From Fulvimarina sp040239565 (GTDB lineage Bacteria > Pseudomonadota > Alphaproteobacteria > Rhizobiales > Rhizobiaceae), in contig NZ_JBEHWS010000007.1 in the NCBI RefSeq assembly GCF_040239565.1, positions 62,001 to 126,000 on the forward strand: a stretch of DNA of 64,000 bases, in the 5' to 3' direction. Each line of letters opens with the position of its first letter. The first letter of the stretch is position 1. Positions 51,389 to 59,742 of this stretch are shown in pieces. Below the pieces are notes generated by a model that saw nothing but the letters and a program-made list of their open reading frames with translations, made no database searches and was not told the DNA's origin. Position numbers and translations under genes: made by a program.

Positions 51389-52096
51389 ATGATAGGCCGG
51401 GGCGGCCGAAAAGAAGGCGCGGTTCAGCCGGAAAGGGCGAACTGGGCCGAAATGCTGCGACGCGGTCGTAAGCGGCGCTTCGCGCTGATGTGTCTTGCCA
51501 TCCTTCTCGTCGGCGGTTTCACGGTCGGCAGCTTCCTTCGCTACACCGAAACGACGGCAGCCGTCTCGCGCCTCGAAGACGTACCGCGCGCAGATGCGAT
51601 CGTGGTTCTCACCGGCGGTGCTCACCGGATCGAACGCGCTCTGTCTCTCCTCAAGAGCGGCTATGGAAAGCGCCTGCTGATCAGCGGCGTCAACGAGAAT
51701 ACGAGTGCCCGTGCCATTGCGCGCATGACCAATACCGACCTCGATCTCTTCAACTGCTGCATCGATATCGACGTCGCCGCGCTCGATACGGTCGGGAACG
51801 CGATGGAAGCGGTGCGCTGGGCGGCGGAGAACAATTTCAATGAGCTTATCCTCGTTACCAGCGACTATCACATGCAGCGTTCGTTGATCGAGTTCGACCG
51901 AGTGGGCGATCTCGACCGGATAACGCCTGTCGCGGTGCGCCTCGACGAACTCTGGCAGGACGATGCCATTCCGAGCCGGCGCGGGCTCGAAGTTCTGGTG
52001 ACCGAATACGCAAAGCTTATGGCCGCGCGTGTCAGGGCTGCGATTGTCGACGTCGACCCGATGGTGTCTTCCGCCAATGCGGAACCCTCGGCCTGA
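51389..52096 (+). CDS. YdcF/SanA-like DUF218 protein
   Basis: About 235 residues with one N-terminal helix (FALMCLAILLVGGFTVGSFL) and a periplasmic DUF218 domain: ADAIVVLTGGAHRIERALSLLKSGYGKRLLISG near residue 70 and LILVTSDYHMQRSLIEF with the conserved His. DUF218 proteins are linked to envelope barrier function. It lies 121 bases after ftsX on the same strand. ATG 51389 is preferred over a TTG at 51362. Confidence 0.83.
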   Translation: MIGRGGRKEGAVQPERANWAEMLRRGRKRRFALMCLAILLVGGFTVGSFLRYTETTAAVSRLEDVPRADAIVVLTGGAHRIERALSLLKSGYGKRLLISGVNENTSARAIARMTNTDLDLFNCCIDIDVAALDTVGNAMEAVRWAAENNFNELILVTSDYHMQRSLIEFDRVGDLDRITPVAVRLDELWQDDAIPSRRGLEVLVTEYAKLMAARVRAAIVDVDPMVSSANAEPSA

Positions 52097-52319
52097 TATT
52101 CCTGAGCGATTCTCAATTCTTGGCCGATTTGAGAGCCGGTGTCGCCGACACTTGCTCTGCAAAGTTCGTTCCCGCGAAACCATTGACCTTCGCACCTCGA
52201 TCGGCTTTCGAAGATTGCGTCCGGTACCGGTGCGGCGCTGCGCTCCGTGCGGATGCAACGACCTTTTTCGACTGGGCCCGACTTGCCCGTAGACAGATTC
52301 CGCCCCAAAGGCCCTTTCC

Positions 52320-53117
52320 ATGCTGATCGTGCGTTCAGTCCTTTTCCAGATCGTTTTCTACATCAACTTCATCGTCCGGTTGCTGGCAGCCCTGCCGCTC
52401 ATGTTCTTCGTGTCGGAAGAAACCAACTGGCGGATCATCAACAGCTGGTGCCGATCGAGCCTCTGGATACTGAAGACCTTTGCCGGCACGCGCTCGCAAA
52501 TCTCTGGCCTGGAACACGTTCCGGAAGGCCAGTCGATCATCGCTTCGAAGCACCAGTCCTTCTGGGATATCATCGCTCTCGTTCCGACCCTGGACCGCCC
52601 GTCCTTCATCCTGAAAAAGGAACTCATGAGCATCCCGGTCTTCGGCCAGTACGCGAAGATCATGGGTATGATTCCTGTCGATCGAAAAAAGCGCGGTGGC
52701 GCCATCGCCTCCATGCTGGAAAACGCCAAGGCCGCGGCCGCCGAGGGGCGCCAGATCGTCATCTTTCCGGAAGGCACCCGCAGCGAGCCAGGCTCGGCGC
52801 CCGACTATCGTCAGGGCATCTACCGGCTCTACGAGATGCTCGATCTCCCGGTCGTGCCGGTCGCGCTCAATTCCGGCCTCTACTGGCCTCGGCATGATGT
52901 GCGGCGCTGGCCGGGCACCATCCATGCGGATTTCCTGGAGCCCATTCACCCCGGCCTGTCGCGCATCGATTTCTTCAACCGGCTTCGCGGATCGATCGAG
53001 GAGCGTTCGGGCGAACTTCTGGCGGAATCCTACCACCGGGATGGTTTGAAACCGCGCACTGATGAGGGGCGGCGCAAGCTGGAAAACGCGATCGCGCCAG
53101 AAAGCGCCGGGGAGTAA
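52320..53117 (+). CDS. plsC: 1-acyl-sn-glycerol-3-phosphate acyltransferase
   Basis: A 265-residue membrane acyltransferase making phosphatidic acid. N-terminal hydrophobic region, then the HX4D motif in SKHQSFWDIIALV near residue 76, MGMIPVDRKKRGGAIASML, the acceptor motif FPEGTRSEPG near residue 152, and LDLPVVPVALNSG. The 223-base gap upstream carries no gene that I can support. Confidence 0.93.
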   Translation: MLIVRSVLFQIVFYINFIVRLLAALPLMFFVSEETNWRIINSWCRSSLWILKTFAGTRSQISGLEHVPEGQSIIASKHQSFWDIIALVPTLDRPSFILKKELMSIPVFGQYAKIMGMIPVDRKKRGGAIASMLENAKAAAAEGRQIVIFPEGTRSEPGSAPDYRQGIYRLYEMLDLPVVPVALNSGLYWPRHDVRRWPGTIHADFLEPIHPGLSRIDFFNRLRGSIEERSGELLAESYHRDGLKPRTDEGRRKLENAIAPESAGE

Positions 53118-53123
53118 GCCCGA

Positions 53124-53663
53124 TCAGCCGTGATGAGGCTGGTGCAGACGGCTGACCACACTTTCGAGCCAGCTGTCTTTCAGACCCATACGATGAATCT
53201 CTTGAAGAGCGTTCGTCACATACTCGACATTGGGCCCTGAGCGACCGTGCGACCGCATCACGATCCGTGCGGCATCTTCCGCCGAAATCTTGCCGCCATA
53301 CTGGGTGTGCCCGCGATCGACAACATAGGTGACCGCACGCACGCCGGTTCCTTCTGCCAGTCTGATCGAGACGGTCTTTTCAAGATAGACATGGGTGACG
53401 AGTTCGCGCGCCCTGAGATAGGCCATCACGGCATCATGATCGCCGCCGGCAACCTTGTAGGCCATGCCGACACAAGAACCGCCCCGATCGAGGCCGAAGA
53501 CGAGGCCGGGCTGTTCAGGCGTACCGCGATGCACATGGCTGCGAACACAGAGAGCACGATGGAAACCGGCGAGGCGTGCAACCGATCGTTCCTTGAAATC
53601 AAAACCGGGATTCCAGATCAGCGAGCCATAGCCGAACACCCAGAAGTCATTATTTCCGCCCAT
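53124..53663 (-). CDS. ChaC-type gamma-glutamylcyclotransferase
   Basis: A 179-residue protein with the cyclotransferase signature FWVFGYGSLIWNPGF at the N-terminus and the conserved ALCVRSHVHRGTPEQPGLVFGL, plus VTYVVDRGH later. ChaC enzymes cleave glutathione to 5-oxoproline and Cys-Gly. It is convergent with plsC with a six-base gap. Confidence 0.9.
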   Translation of the reverse strand: MGGNNDFWVFGYGSLIWNPGFDFKERSVARLAGFHRALCVRSHVHRGTPEQPGLVFGLDRGGSCVGMAYKVAGGDHDAVMAYLRARELVTHVYLEKTVSIRLAEGTGVRAVTYVVDRGHTQYGGKISAEDAARIVMRSHGRSGPNVEYVTNALQEIHRMGLKDSWLESVVSRLHQPHHG

Positions 53664-53716
53664 TCCTGTCCGCTATTCCTCTCGCCACTTCGTCCGTCTT
53701 TCAAAGGGGAGCTTCG

Positions 53717-54727
53717 TTGTCTTCGTCAACCTCGGAACCACGCCGTGTCCGCCGCGCCTATATCTGGATCGTCGCGATCGTCGTCGTTCTTTTCGCGATC
53801 CTGACGGGATTCTGGTTCTTCGCCGCTTCCCAGCTCGAGCAGGTCACCAGCCGGGCAATCGACGATGCGGAGCGCAACGGAGTCATCGTTTCCTGTCCGG
53901 GCCGCGACGTCGTCGGCTATCCGTTCCGCATTGGTCTCGTCTGCGATGATCTTGCGATCGAAGTGCCGCGCAATGGGGTGGCGGTCGATGCCGGCTCGTT
54001 CCGCAGCGCGGCCCAGATCTACCAGCCGAACCTCGTCGTCAGCGAGCTCGACGCTCCGGTGCGGATCGAAACGGCCGATGGTCCACCGGTCGATCTGAGT
54101 TGGGAACTTGCCCAGGCGAGCACGAGCTTCTGGACGGAAGGGCTCGACCGGATTTCCGTCGCGACAGATGCTCCGCGTATCGCGATCGGTGGTCAAGCGG
54201 TCTTCAACGCGAGCGCAGGTGAAGTTCATGCCCGGCGCCGCGAGGGCGATCTCGATATCGCGGGCAACCAGCGATCGGCGAAGATCGAGGTGCCCCAACT
54301 GAGTAATATCCCAAACTTTGATCTCTCGACCGATCTGACCGTCCAGGGCGCGGCGGACTGGCTGTCTGGTGGTGCCTCTGGGCGCACGGCACGAGAACTC
54401 TTCGCGGGGCGAAGCGGAACCTTGCGCTCGCTGAATCTTCAGTTTCACGGTGATCCCGCCGGCGCCGATCTGTCCGGCGATTTTGCGTTTTCCCAGGAGG
54501 GGCTCCTGTCGGGAACCTTCGATCTCGCCGTGACGTCTCCCGAGAGGCTGGCTTCGATCGTCGGCTCGATCGCGCCGGAGGCTGCATCGATCGCCAACAC
54601 GGTTGCCTCCGTCATTCCCTATGTCGGGAAGACGGAGAATGGCCGAACGACAATTCGGGTCACCGCCGATGACGGGCAGCTGACGGCCGGCGTCATTCCG
54701 CTCGGCGAGATACCGCCGCTGGAGTGA
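53717..54727 (+). CDS. DUF2125 envelope protein
   Basis: A 336-residue protein with an N-terminal helix (AYIWIVAIVVVLFAILTGFWFF) and a long periplasmic beta-rich domain. The DUF2125 hallmark SCPGRDVVGYPFRIGLVCDD near residue 57 contains a Cys pair likely to form a disulfide. Function is unknown. The start is TTG at 53717 with GGGGAG upstream. Confidence 0.82.
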   Translation: MSSSTSEPRRVRRAYIWIVAIVVVLFAILTGFWFFAASQLEQVTSRAIDDAERNGVIVSCPGRDVVGYPFRIGLVCDDLAIEVPRNGVAVDAGSFRSAAQIYQPNLVVSELDAPVRIETADGPPVDLSWELAQASTSFWTEGLDRISVATDAPRIAIGGQAVFNASAGEVHARRREGDLDIAGNQRSAKIEVPQLSNIPNFDLSTDLTVQGAADWLSGGASGRTARELFAGRSGTLRSLNLQFHGDPAGADLSGDFAFSQEGLLSGTFDLAVTSPERLASIVGSIAPEAASIANTVASVIPYVGKTENGRTTIRVTADDGQLTAGVIPLGEIPPLE

Positions 54728-54778
54728 TCGGGCGTCTTGAGGAAAAAGGCGGAAACAGAACAAAAAGGAGAGCGGTCG

Positions 54779-55291
54779 ATGGACGGCACCAATTCCGAGC
54801 CGGATCAGGAAACCCTCGAATTCGCCGCGAAGGTCTTTCAGGCGGCGCGCGATGGTGATGCACAGACATTGGGCCCGCTGCTCAAACAGGGACTGCCGGT
54901 CGATCTGCGCAACGACAAAGGCGACACGCTCCTGATGCTGGCGAGCTACCATGGCCAAGAGGCGGCGACCCGGACGCTTCTCGAAGCCGGTGCCGATCCC
55001 TCGATCCCCAATGATCGCGGCCAGACACCGCTCGCCGGAGCGGCCTTCAAGGGCGAGCAACGCATTGCCGAACTCCTGATTGGCCACGGAGCCGCGGTCG
55101 ACGACGGCGGACCGTCGGGCAAGACCCCGGCGATGATCGCCGCAATGTTCGACCGCGTCGCGATGCTGAAGATGCTGGAGCGGCACGGCGCCGATCTTCA
55201 CGCCGCCAATGCCGATGGCGCGACGCCACTTGCCGCCGCCAAGATGATGGGTGCAGCCGAGGCGGCGAACTTCCTTCAGCAGAATGCTTGA
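54779..55291 (+). CDS. Ankyrin repeat protein
   Basis: A 170-residue soluble protein consisting of about four ankyrin repeats: GDTLLMLASYHGQEAATRTLL, GQTPLAGAAFKGEQRIAELL, GKTPAMIAAMFDRVAMLKML and GATPLAAAKMMGAAEAANFL. It is a probable protein-protein interaction module with no enzymatic part. ATG at 54779 has AAGGAGAG eight bases upstream. It is convergent with slyX. Confidence 0.9.
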   Translation: MDGTNSEPDQETLEFAAKVFQAARDGDAQTLGPLLKQGLPVDLRNDKGDTLLMLASYHGQEAATRTLLEAGADPSIPNDRGQTPLAGAAFKGEQRIAELLIGHGAAVDDGGPSGKTPAMIAAMFDRVAMLKMLERHGADLHAANADGATPLAAAKMMGAAEAANFLQQNA

Positions 55292-55316
55292 TGTGGCTTG
55301 AGCACTGACGGGAGGG

Positions 55317-55535
55317 TCAGTAGTGCGGCGGCTTCGTCGCTTCCGGCTTGCCGCCGCCGTCCTCCACAGCGCCGACCCGGTCTGTCAGATGCTCGACCTT
55401 CAGCTGGAGATGCCGGATCGCGGCAAAAGCCTTAGCCAGCTCTTCCGACAGTTCCTCGATCGTGTTCGACTGGTGGCTGGTTAGCACCTCGAGATCCTCC
55501 AGCCTGCTTTCCACGGATGAATCGGTTTCGGCCAT
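55317..55535 (-). CDS. slyX: SlyX family coiled-coil protein
   Basis: A 72-residue protein that is almost entirely coiled coil (VESRLEDLEVLTSHQSNTIEE, then LQLKVEHLTDRVGAVE) with the SlyX C-terminal PPHY. Function is unknown in the family. ATG at 55535 gives the usual length; an in-frame start at 55601 would add 22 unrelated residues. Confidence 0.88.
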   Translation of the reverse strand: MAETDSSVESRLEDLEVLTSHQSNTIEELSEELAKAFAAIRHLQLKVEHLTDRVGAVEDGGGKPEATKPPHY

Positions 55536-55715
55536 GGCACTCGCTTCATTCGCCTGTTCGTCCCAATTCGAGAATTGAAGAAAAGCGCCGGTCTTGTCCA
55601 TGGCATGATCTCAAGATTGGCTATAACGCTTACGAGCGGTCGACAATTTCAGCCATCGAGTATCCTATGGCGTCGAAGCGACAGACCCGAAATTCCATTG
55701 AAGCGAGACGATGAC

Positions 55716-56129
55716 ATGGCCGACGACCTCTTCGCCAAGGCCAAATCTGCAATGCGCAAGGCCCATGCGCCCTACTCTAAATTTCCGGTCGGGGCGGCTT
55801 TGCGGACCTCTGACGGGCGTATCTATGCCGGCTGCAACGTGGAGTCGGTCAGCTTTCCCGAGGGCTGGTGTGCGGAAACGACGGCGATCGGCCATCTCGT
55901 CATGGATGGGGGAGGGCGCATAGCCGAGCTTGCGGTCGTTGCCGCGAAGCTACCAAGTTGCAGCCCCTGCGGCGGATGCCGCCAGCGGATCGCTGAGTTC
56001 GCAAATGCTGAGACCAGGATTCATCTTTGCGACGTCGATGGCGGCGTGGTGAAGTCCGTGACAATGGGTGACCTCCTGCCGCTTGCCTTTGAGGCCGATG
56101 AGCTCGCTGCAGGCGACGGCGTCGCCTAA
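55716..56129 (+). CDS. cdd: Cytidine deaminase
   Basis: A 137-residue zinc enzyme converting cytidine and deoxycytidine to uridine and deoxyuridine. HAPYSKFPVGAAL near the N-terminus, the zinc/catalytic CAE in GWCAETTAIGHLV, and SPCGGCRQRIAEF with the two further zinc Cys. It belongs to a pyrimidine and nucleoside salvage group with upp and deoB on the other strand. Its stop overlaps the convergent protease gene by four bases. Confidence 0.95.
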   Translation: MADDLFAKAKSAMRKAHAPYSKFPVGAALRTSDGRIYAGCNVESVSFPEGWCAETTAIGHLVMDGGGRIAELAVVAAKLPSCSPCGGCRQRIAEFANAETRIHLCDVDGGVVKSVTMGDLLPLAFEADELAAGDGVA

Positions 56130-56677
56130 CGCTCCATCGTCAACCGGCCATCGCGCACGGAATAGCGGTCGAGCTGGGACAGAAAGCTCATTCCGAGCAG
56201 CGTTACACCGAGTGTTCCTTCCTCGAGTACCAGCGCATCGACGTCGCGAACGACAATCGTGCCAATCTCGACCCGATCGATCCGTGCGTTCGCTGCCTTC
56301 GCCATGCCGTTCGCGGTCTGGACGGGAACGGTCCAGTCGCTCGGTTGTGGGTAGATGCCGATCTGCCTTGCGGTCTTCTCGTCGATCGCGACCTTTGTCG
56401 CGCCCGTATCGATCAGAACGGAATTACGCATTCCGTTCAGCCTGACATCTGCCCGGAAATGACCCGTCTCATCAGCGTCCAGAATGACGTTCCGGCCGAA
56501 TCCGTCGCTCTGCGCATCCGCAGGAGCAGGCCGGGTTGCAGCTTTCAGTACAGGCGTTGCCGGATCGAGCCGCTCCGGACCAGAGCGCTGATTGCTGAGA
56601 TAGTTCTCGAAGACCGAGGGAGCGGCCAATCCGCCCAGAGAGCAAACGGCCAGGAGAAAAATCGCACGGGACATCAT
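56126..56677 (-). CDS. Retropepsin-like aspartic protease, TIGR02281 type
   Basis: A 183-residue secreted or membrane-anchored protein: signal/anchor SRAIFLLAVCSLGGLAAP, linker, then a single retropepsin lobe with the catalytic DTGA in NSVLIDTGATKVAIDE near residue 98, and the later LGVTLLGMSFLSQLDRY. Single-lobe enzymes act as dimers in the periplasm; targets are unknown. ATG at 56677 is preferred over the TTG at 56692. Confidence 0.87.
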   Translation of the reverse strand: MMSRAIFLLAVCSLGGLAAPSVFENYLSNQRSGPERLDPATPVLKAATRPAPADAQSDGFGRNVILDADETGHFRADVRLNGMRNSVLIDTGATKVAIDEKTARQIGIYPQPSDWTVPVQTANGMAKAANARIDRVEIGTIVVRDVDALVLEEGTLGVTLLGMSFLSQLDRYSVRDGRLTMER

Positions 56678-56819
56678 GGCGGGGCGCCTCAATTCTCACT
56701 GAATAAAGTGCGCCGAGAGTAGCGATGCGGAGCTTACGGAGTTTGAACCGATAGGCTTATCCAGAATCCTCGTTGCGAAGAGGGTAAAGGAGCCGAAAAC
56801 GCCATTCAGTTATCTGGGC

Positions 56820-57461
56820 CTATTTGGTCCCGTACATGCGGTCGCCGGCGTCCCCGAGACCCGGTACGATATAGCCAAGATCGTTGAGATGGCTGTCGAT
56901 CGCGGCAGTGAAAACCGGAACGTCCGGGTGGGCTTCGCGAAAACGCTCCACGCCTTCCGGTGCCGCGAGAAGGCACAAGAAGCGGAGATTGGATGCGCCC
57001 TGCTGCTTCAGCCGCTCCACGGCCAGGATCGCCGAGTTCGCAGTTGCAAGCATCGGATCGACTACGATCACAAGGCGGTCGCCCAAATGCTCCGGCGCCT
57101 TGAAATAGTATTCGACGGGTTCGAGTGTCGTCTCGTCGCGGTAAAGCCCCACATGGGCGACCCGCGCAGCCGGCACGAGATCGAGCATGCCTTCGAGCAG
57201 ACCGTTTCCGGCTCGCAGGATCGAGGCGAAGACAAGCTTTTTCCCCTCCAGAACCGGCGCGTCCATCTCCATGAGAGGTGTTTCGATGCGTTCTGTCGTG
57301 ATTTCGAGCTTACGCGTCACCTCGTAGCAGAGGAGCGTCGATATCTCGCGAAGGAGGCGCCGGAAGCTCGCCGTCGACGTCTCCTTCTTTCGCATGATTG
57401 TCAGCTTGTGCTGAACGAGAGGGTGATCGATGACCGTGACGCCGTCCATGCCGGTTCCCAT
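56820..57461 (-). CDS. upp: Uracil phosphoribosyltransferase
   Basis: A 213-residue salvage enzyme making UMP from uracil and PRPP. N-terminal IDHPLVQHKLTIMRKKETSTASFR, ILRAGNGLLEGML, PRPP loop VIVVDPMLATANSAI, and the C-terminal LGYIVPGLGDAGDRMYGTK. It follows deoB after 37 bases and probably shares its transcript. Confidence 0.96.
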   Translation of the reverse strand: MGTGMDGVTVIDHPLVQHKLTIMRKKETSTASFRRLLREISTLLCYEVTRKLEITTERIETPLMEMDAPVLEGKKLVFASILRAGNGLLEGMLDLVPAARVAHVGLYRDETTLEPVEYYFKAPEHLGDRLVIVVDPMLATANSAILAVERLKQQGASNLRFLCLLAAPEGVERFREAHPDVPVFTAAIDSHLNDLGYIVPGLGDAGDRMYGTK

Positions 57462-57498
57462 GCGTTGATTCCATCCGACCGCAGATAAAGCGGACTCG

Positions 57499-58695
57499 TC
57501 AGAGAAAGGAAGTTCCGAATCGACCGGGCTTCAATCCAAGATGGGCCGCGACGCTTGCTCCGATATCGGCGAAAGTGTCGCGTTCCCCGATATCGCGCGG
57601 CTCGATGTCCGGCCCTAGCCCAAGGATCGGAACGCGTTCCCGTGTGTGGTCGGTGCCCTGAAAGGTCGGGTCGCATCCATGATCGGCGGTGATGATGCAG
57701 AGGTCGCCCGGCCGCAAAGCGCTCTCGATTTCCGGAATGCGCGCGTCGAAGGCTTCCAGAGCCGCCGCATAGCCGGCGATGTCGCGCCGGTGTCCATACA
57801 CCATGTCGAAATCGACGAGGTTCGAGACGATGAGGTCTCCGTCTTCTGCCCGCTCTATCGCATCGAGCGTCGCATCGAGGAGCGCCATGTTGCCGTCGCC
57901 CTTGATCGACACGTCAACACCGCGATGGGCGAAGATGTCCGCGATCTTGCCGATGCCGTAGACCCTTCGTCCCGATGTCTGCGCGGTGTCGAGAATCGTT
58001 TCGCCGGGCGGCGGCACGGAAAAGTCCCGGCGATTGGCTGTTCGCTTGAAGTTCTCGGCGCTCTCTCCTCGAAATGGTCGGGCAATCACACGCGCGATGT
58101 TGAGTGGATCGCAGTGCTTCCGGGCCGCTTCGCAGAGCGTCATGAGCCGGTCGAGCCCAAAATGCTCCTCATGCGCCGCGATCTGAAGCACGCTGTCGCT
58201 GGAGGTATAGAGAATCGGCTTTCCCGATCGTACGCTCTCCTCGCCGAGTTCCCGCAGGATGTCGGTGCCCGAGGCTCGCTTGTCGCCGAGAATACCGGGA
58301 ATGCGCGTATCGTCCATGATCTGTCGCACGAGAGAAGGTGGCAGCGAAGGTTCGGTATCGGGGAAGGTGCCCCATTCGAAAGGAACCGGAACGCCAGCGA
58401 TTTCCCAATGACCGGAAGGCGTATCCTTGCCGCGCGATATTTCTCGGGCAAGGCCGTGCAAGGCCTCCGGCCGTTGCTGGCCGTCGTCGAGGCCTGCAAC
58501 ATGCATGAGCCCGAGCCGGGTGAGGTTGGGAAGCTGTAGCGGACCTTCGCGAAGCCCAGCTCGATCGCCTTTTCCGTCCTTAGATGCCAGAAAGATCGAA
58601 CCAAGCGTATTGGCGCCTTCATCGCCGAACTCGGCGGCGTCAGGCGCACCGCCTATGCCAACGGAATCGAGAACGATGATGACGGCTCTGGGCAT
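57499..58695 (-). CDS. deoB: Phosphopentomutase
   Basis: A 398-residue alkaline-phosphatase-fold mutase that interconverts ribose (deoxyribose) 1- and 5-phosphate. N-terminal VIIVLDSVGIGGAPDAAEFGDEGANTLG with the metal-binding Asp, GHWEIAGVP with the phosphorylated-residue region, VSNLVDFDMVYGHRRD and TADHGCDPTFQGTDHTRE. It is encoded upstream of upp. The promoter region contains TTAA-N7-TTAA at 58763-58777. Confidence 0.95.
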   Translation of the reverse strand: MPRAVIIVLDSVGIGGAPDAAEFGDEGANTLGSIFLASKDGKGDRAGLREGPLQLPNLTRLGLMHVAGLDDGQQRPEALHGLAREISRGKDTPSGHWEIAGVPVPFEWGTFPDTEPSLPPSLVRQIMDDTRIPGILGDKRASGTDILRELGEESVRSGKPILYTSSDSVLQIAAHEEHFGLDRLMTLCEAARKHCDPLNIARVIARPFRGESAENFKRTANRRDFSVPPPGETILDTAQTSGRRVYGIGKIADIFAHRGVDVSIKGDGNMALLDATLDAIERAEDGDLIVSNLVDFDMVYGHRRDIAGYAAALEAFDARIPEIESALRPGDLCIITADHGCDPTFQGTDHTRERVPILGLGPDIEPRDIGERDTFADIGASVAAHLGLKPGRFGTSFL

Positions 58696-58762
58696 CGGAC
58701 GCATCCCTCGTAAAGACGTGTCCGCTTACACATATCGCGCCTTTTCAGCCGACAAGAACCTT

Positions 58763-58777
58763 TTAAACTGTCGTTAA
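58763..58777 (-). promoter_or_regulatory. TTAA-N7-TTAA element upstream of deoB (CtrA-like)
   Basis: TTAA boxes at 58763-58766 and 58774-58777 with exactly seven bases between match the CtrA core. It lies about 70 bases upstream of deoB and overlaps the stop codon of the pilus-domain gene. Confidence 0.35.
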
Positions 58778-59244
58778 GGCTTTGCGGCCTCTTCGGCGAT
58801 CCGGCGACGCTCCTGATATTGCGAGCTCGAAAGCTGGAAAACCTGTTCGTTGTCGCCGATCGTGACGGTGGGCTCGCATTTGGGTGCACAGGCATAGGTC
58901 TGGCGCTGGGACTGCCGGTAAATGCGCACCGTGTTTTCTTCGAAGGTCTGCACCGCTACCTGTTCGTCCATCAGGACGTCGTTGTTGCGGTCGAGGATCA
59001 CGACATTTGTTATGCCGTAGCTCTTGCCCGTCAAAACGAGGCGGTGCTCGCTGAGGACCTCGATATCCACGATCGCGGGGTTGCCGATTATGACGGTCCC
59101 GGCACCGCGATCGATTTGCAGGATACGCGCGTGATCGACGGCGACTGCTATCGGCTCCTTGCTCGCCTCCGCTCGGGCAAGGCCCGAGACTGCCAGGACA
59201 AGGACGGCTCCGAGAAGACCGGCTCTGATGAGAGGGCGACGCAT
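58774..59244 (-). CDS. Stand-alone pilus secretin N-terminal domain protein
   Basis: A 156-residue exported protein: signal peptide LIRAGLLGAVLVLAVSGLARA, then a secretin N-terminal (T2SS-T3SS_pil_N) domain with VDHARILQIDRGAGTVIIGNPAIVD and LVLTGKSYGITNVVILDRN, and a C-terminal tail with a Cys pair (YACAPKCEP). The same domain forms the N-terminus of CpaC encoded further on. It is divergent from the Flp pilin and is probably a periplasmic part of the pilus machine. ATG at 59244 has GGAG upstream; longer in-frame starts precede the signal peptide and are rejected. Confidence 0.82.
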   Translation of the reverse strand: MRRPLIRAGLLGAVLVLAVSGLARAEASKEPIAVAVDHARILQIDRGAGTVIIGNPAIVDIEVLSEHRLVLTGKSYGITNVVILDRNNDVLMDEQVAVQTFEENTVRIYRQSQRQTYACAPKCEPTVTIGDNEQVFQLSSSQYQERRRIAEEAAKP

Positions 59245-59324
59245 CGGCGCTCCAAATGATTTGCGTGTGAGGACGATTGCGACCGACCGTCCCACAGCAT
59301 GATGAATCTCAAGTAAATGCCGAT

Positions 59325-59343
59325 TTATGGATTGGTTAACCAT
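59325..59343 (+). promoter_or_regulatory. CtrA-like site in the pilin promoter region
   Basis: TTAT (59325-59328), seven bases, then TTAACCAT (59336-59343): one mismatch from TTAA-N7-TTAAC. It lies about 140 bases upstream of the Flp pilin start, between the divergent genes. Confidence 0.5.
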
Positions 59344-59357
59344 GAAACCGCTTCCCA

Positions 59358-59379
59358 ATCCTTAGAAAAGAGTAAGGAT
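59358..59379. promoter_or_regulatory. Perfect inverted repeat in the pilin promoter region
   Basis: ATCCTTA (59358-59364) and TAAGGAT (59373-59379) flank eight AG-rich bases. There is no T-run. It could be an operator or lie in the 5' untranslated leader of the pilin mRNA. Confidence 0.35.
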
Positions 59380-59480
59380 AAACTTTAAGTCGATCGAAAC
59401 AGGCGGTGGCTAGGGTCGAAAAATCCGATCGATGCTGAACAATCGACGGACGTGCTGTCCAGTGAAGAAAGGTATTCACC

Positions 59481-59651
59481 GTGTCCAAGACTTTTGCGCG
59501 TTTCCTCAAAAATGAATCCGGCGCCACCGCCATCGAATATGCTCTGATCGCCGGTATCGTCGCTGTTGGGATGATCACCATTCTCGGGACCCTCAGCGAC
59601 AACATGGTCACCGGTTTCACGAAGATCTCGAATGAAGTTGCAGGCGATTAA
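59481..59651 (+). CDS. Flp/Fap-type pilin
   Basis: A 56-residue prepilin: MSKTFARFLKNESG leader with cleavage after Gly, then the Flp signature ATAIEYALIAGIVAVGMI with Glu at +5 and Tyr at +6, and a short hydrophobic-to-polar C-terminus ending EVAGD. It is the major subunit of Tad/Flp pili. The start is GTG at 59481 with AAAGG nine bases upstream. It is the first gene of the pilus cluster, followed by a strong hairpin and then the prepilin peptidase. Confidence 0.93.
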   Translation: MSKTFARFLKNESGATAIEYALIAGIVAVGMITILGTLSDNMVTGFTKISNEVAGD

Positions 59652-59678
59652 ATAAGCCGACTGTTTATCGAGAAGCCT

Positions 59679-59705
59679 TGGAGGGAGCGCATGGCGCTCC
59701 CTCCA
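59679..59705 (+). terminator. Perfect 12-bp hairpin after the pilin gene
   Basis: TGGAGGGAGCGC (59679-59690) pairs perfectly with 59694-59705 around an ATG loop. No T-run follows. It probably protects the pilin mRNA 3' end or partially stops transcription before cpaA. Confidence 0.6.
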
Positions 59706-59742
59706 CGCAGATATTTCGACTTTCAAAAAGAGGAAAGAGACC

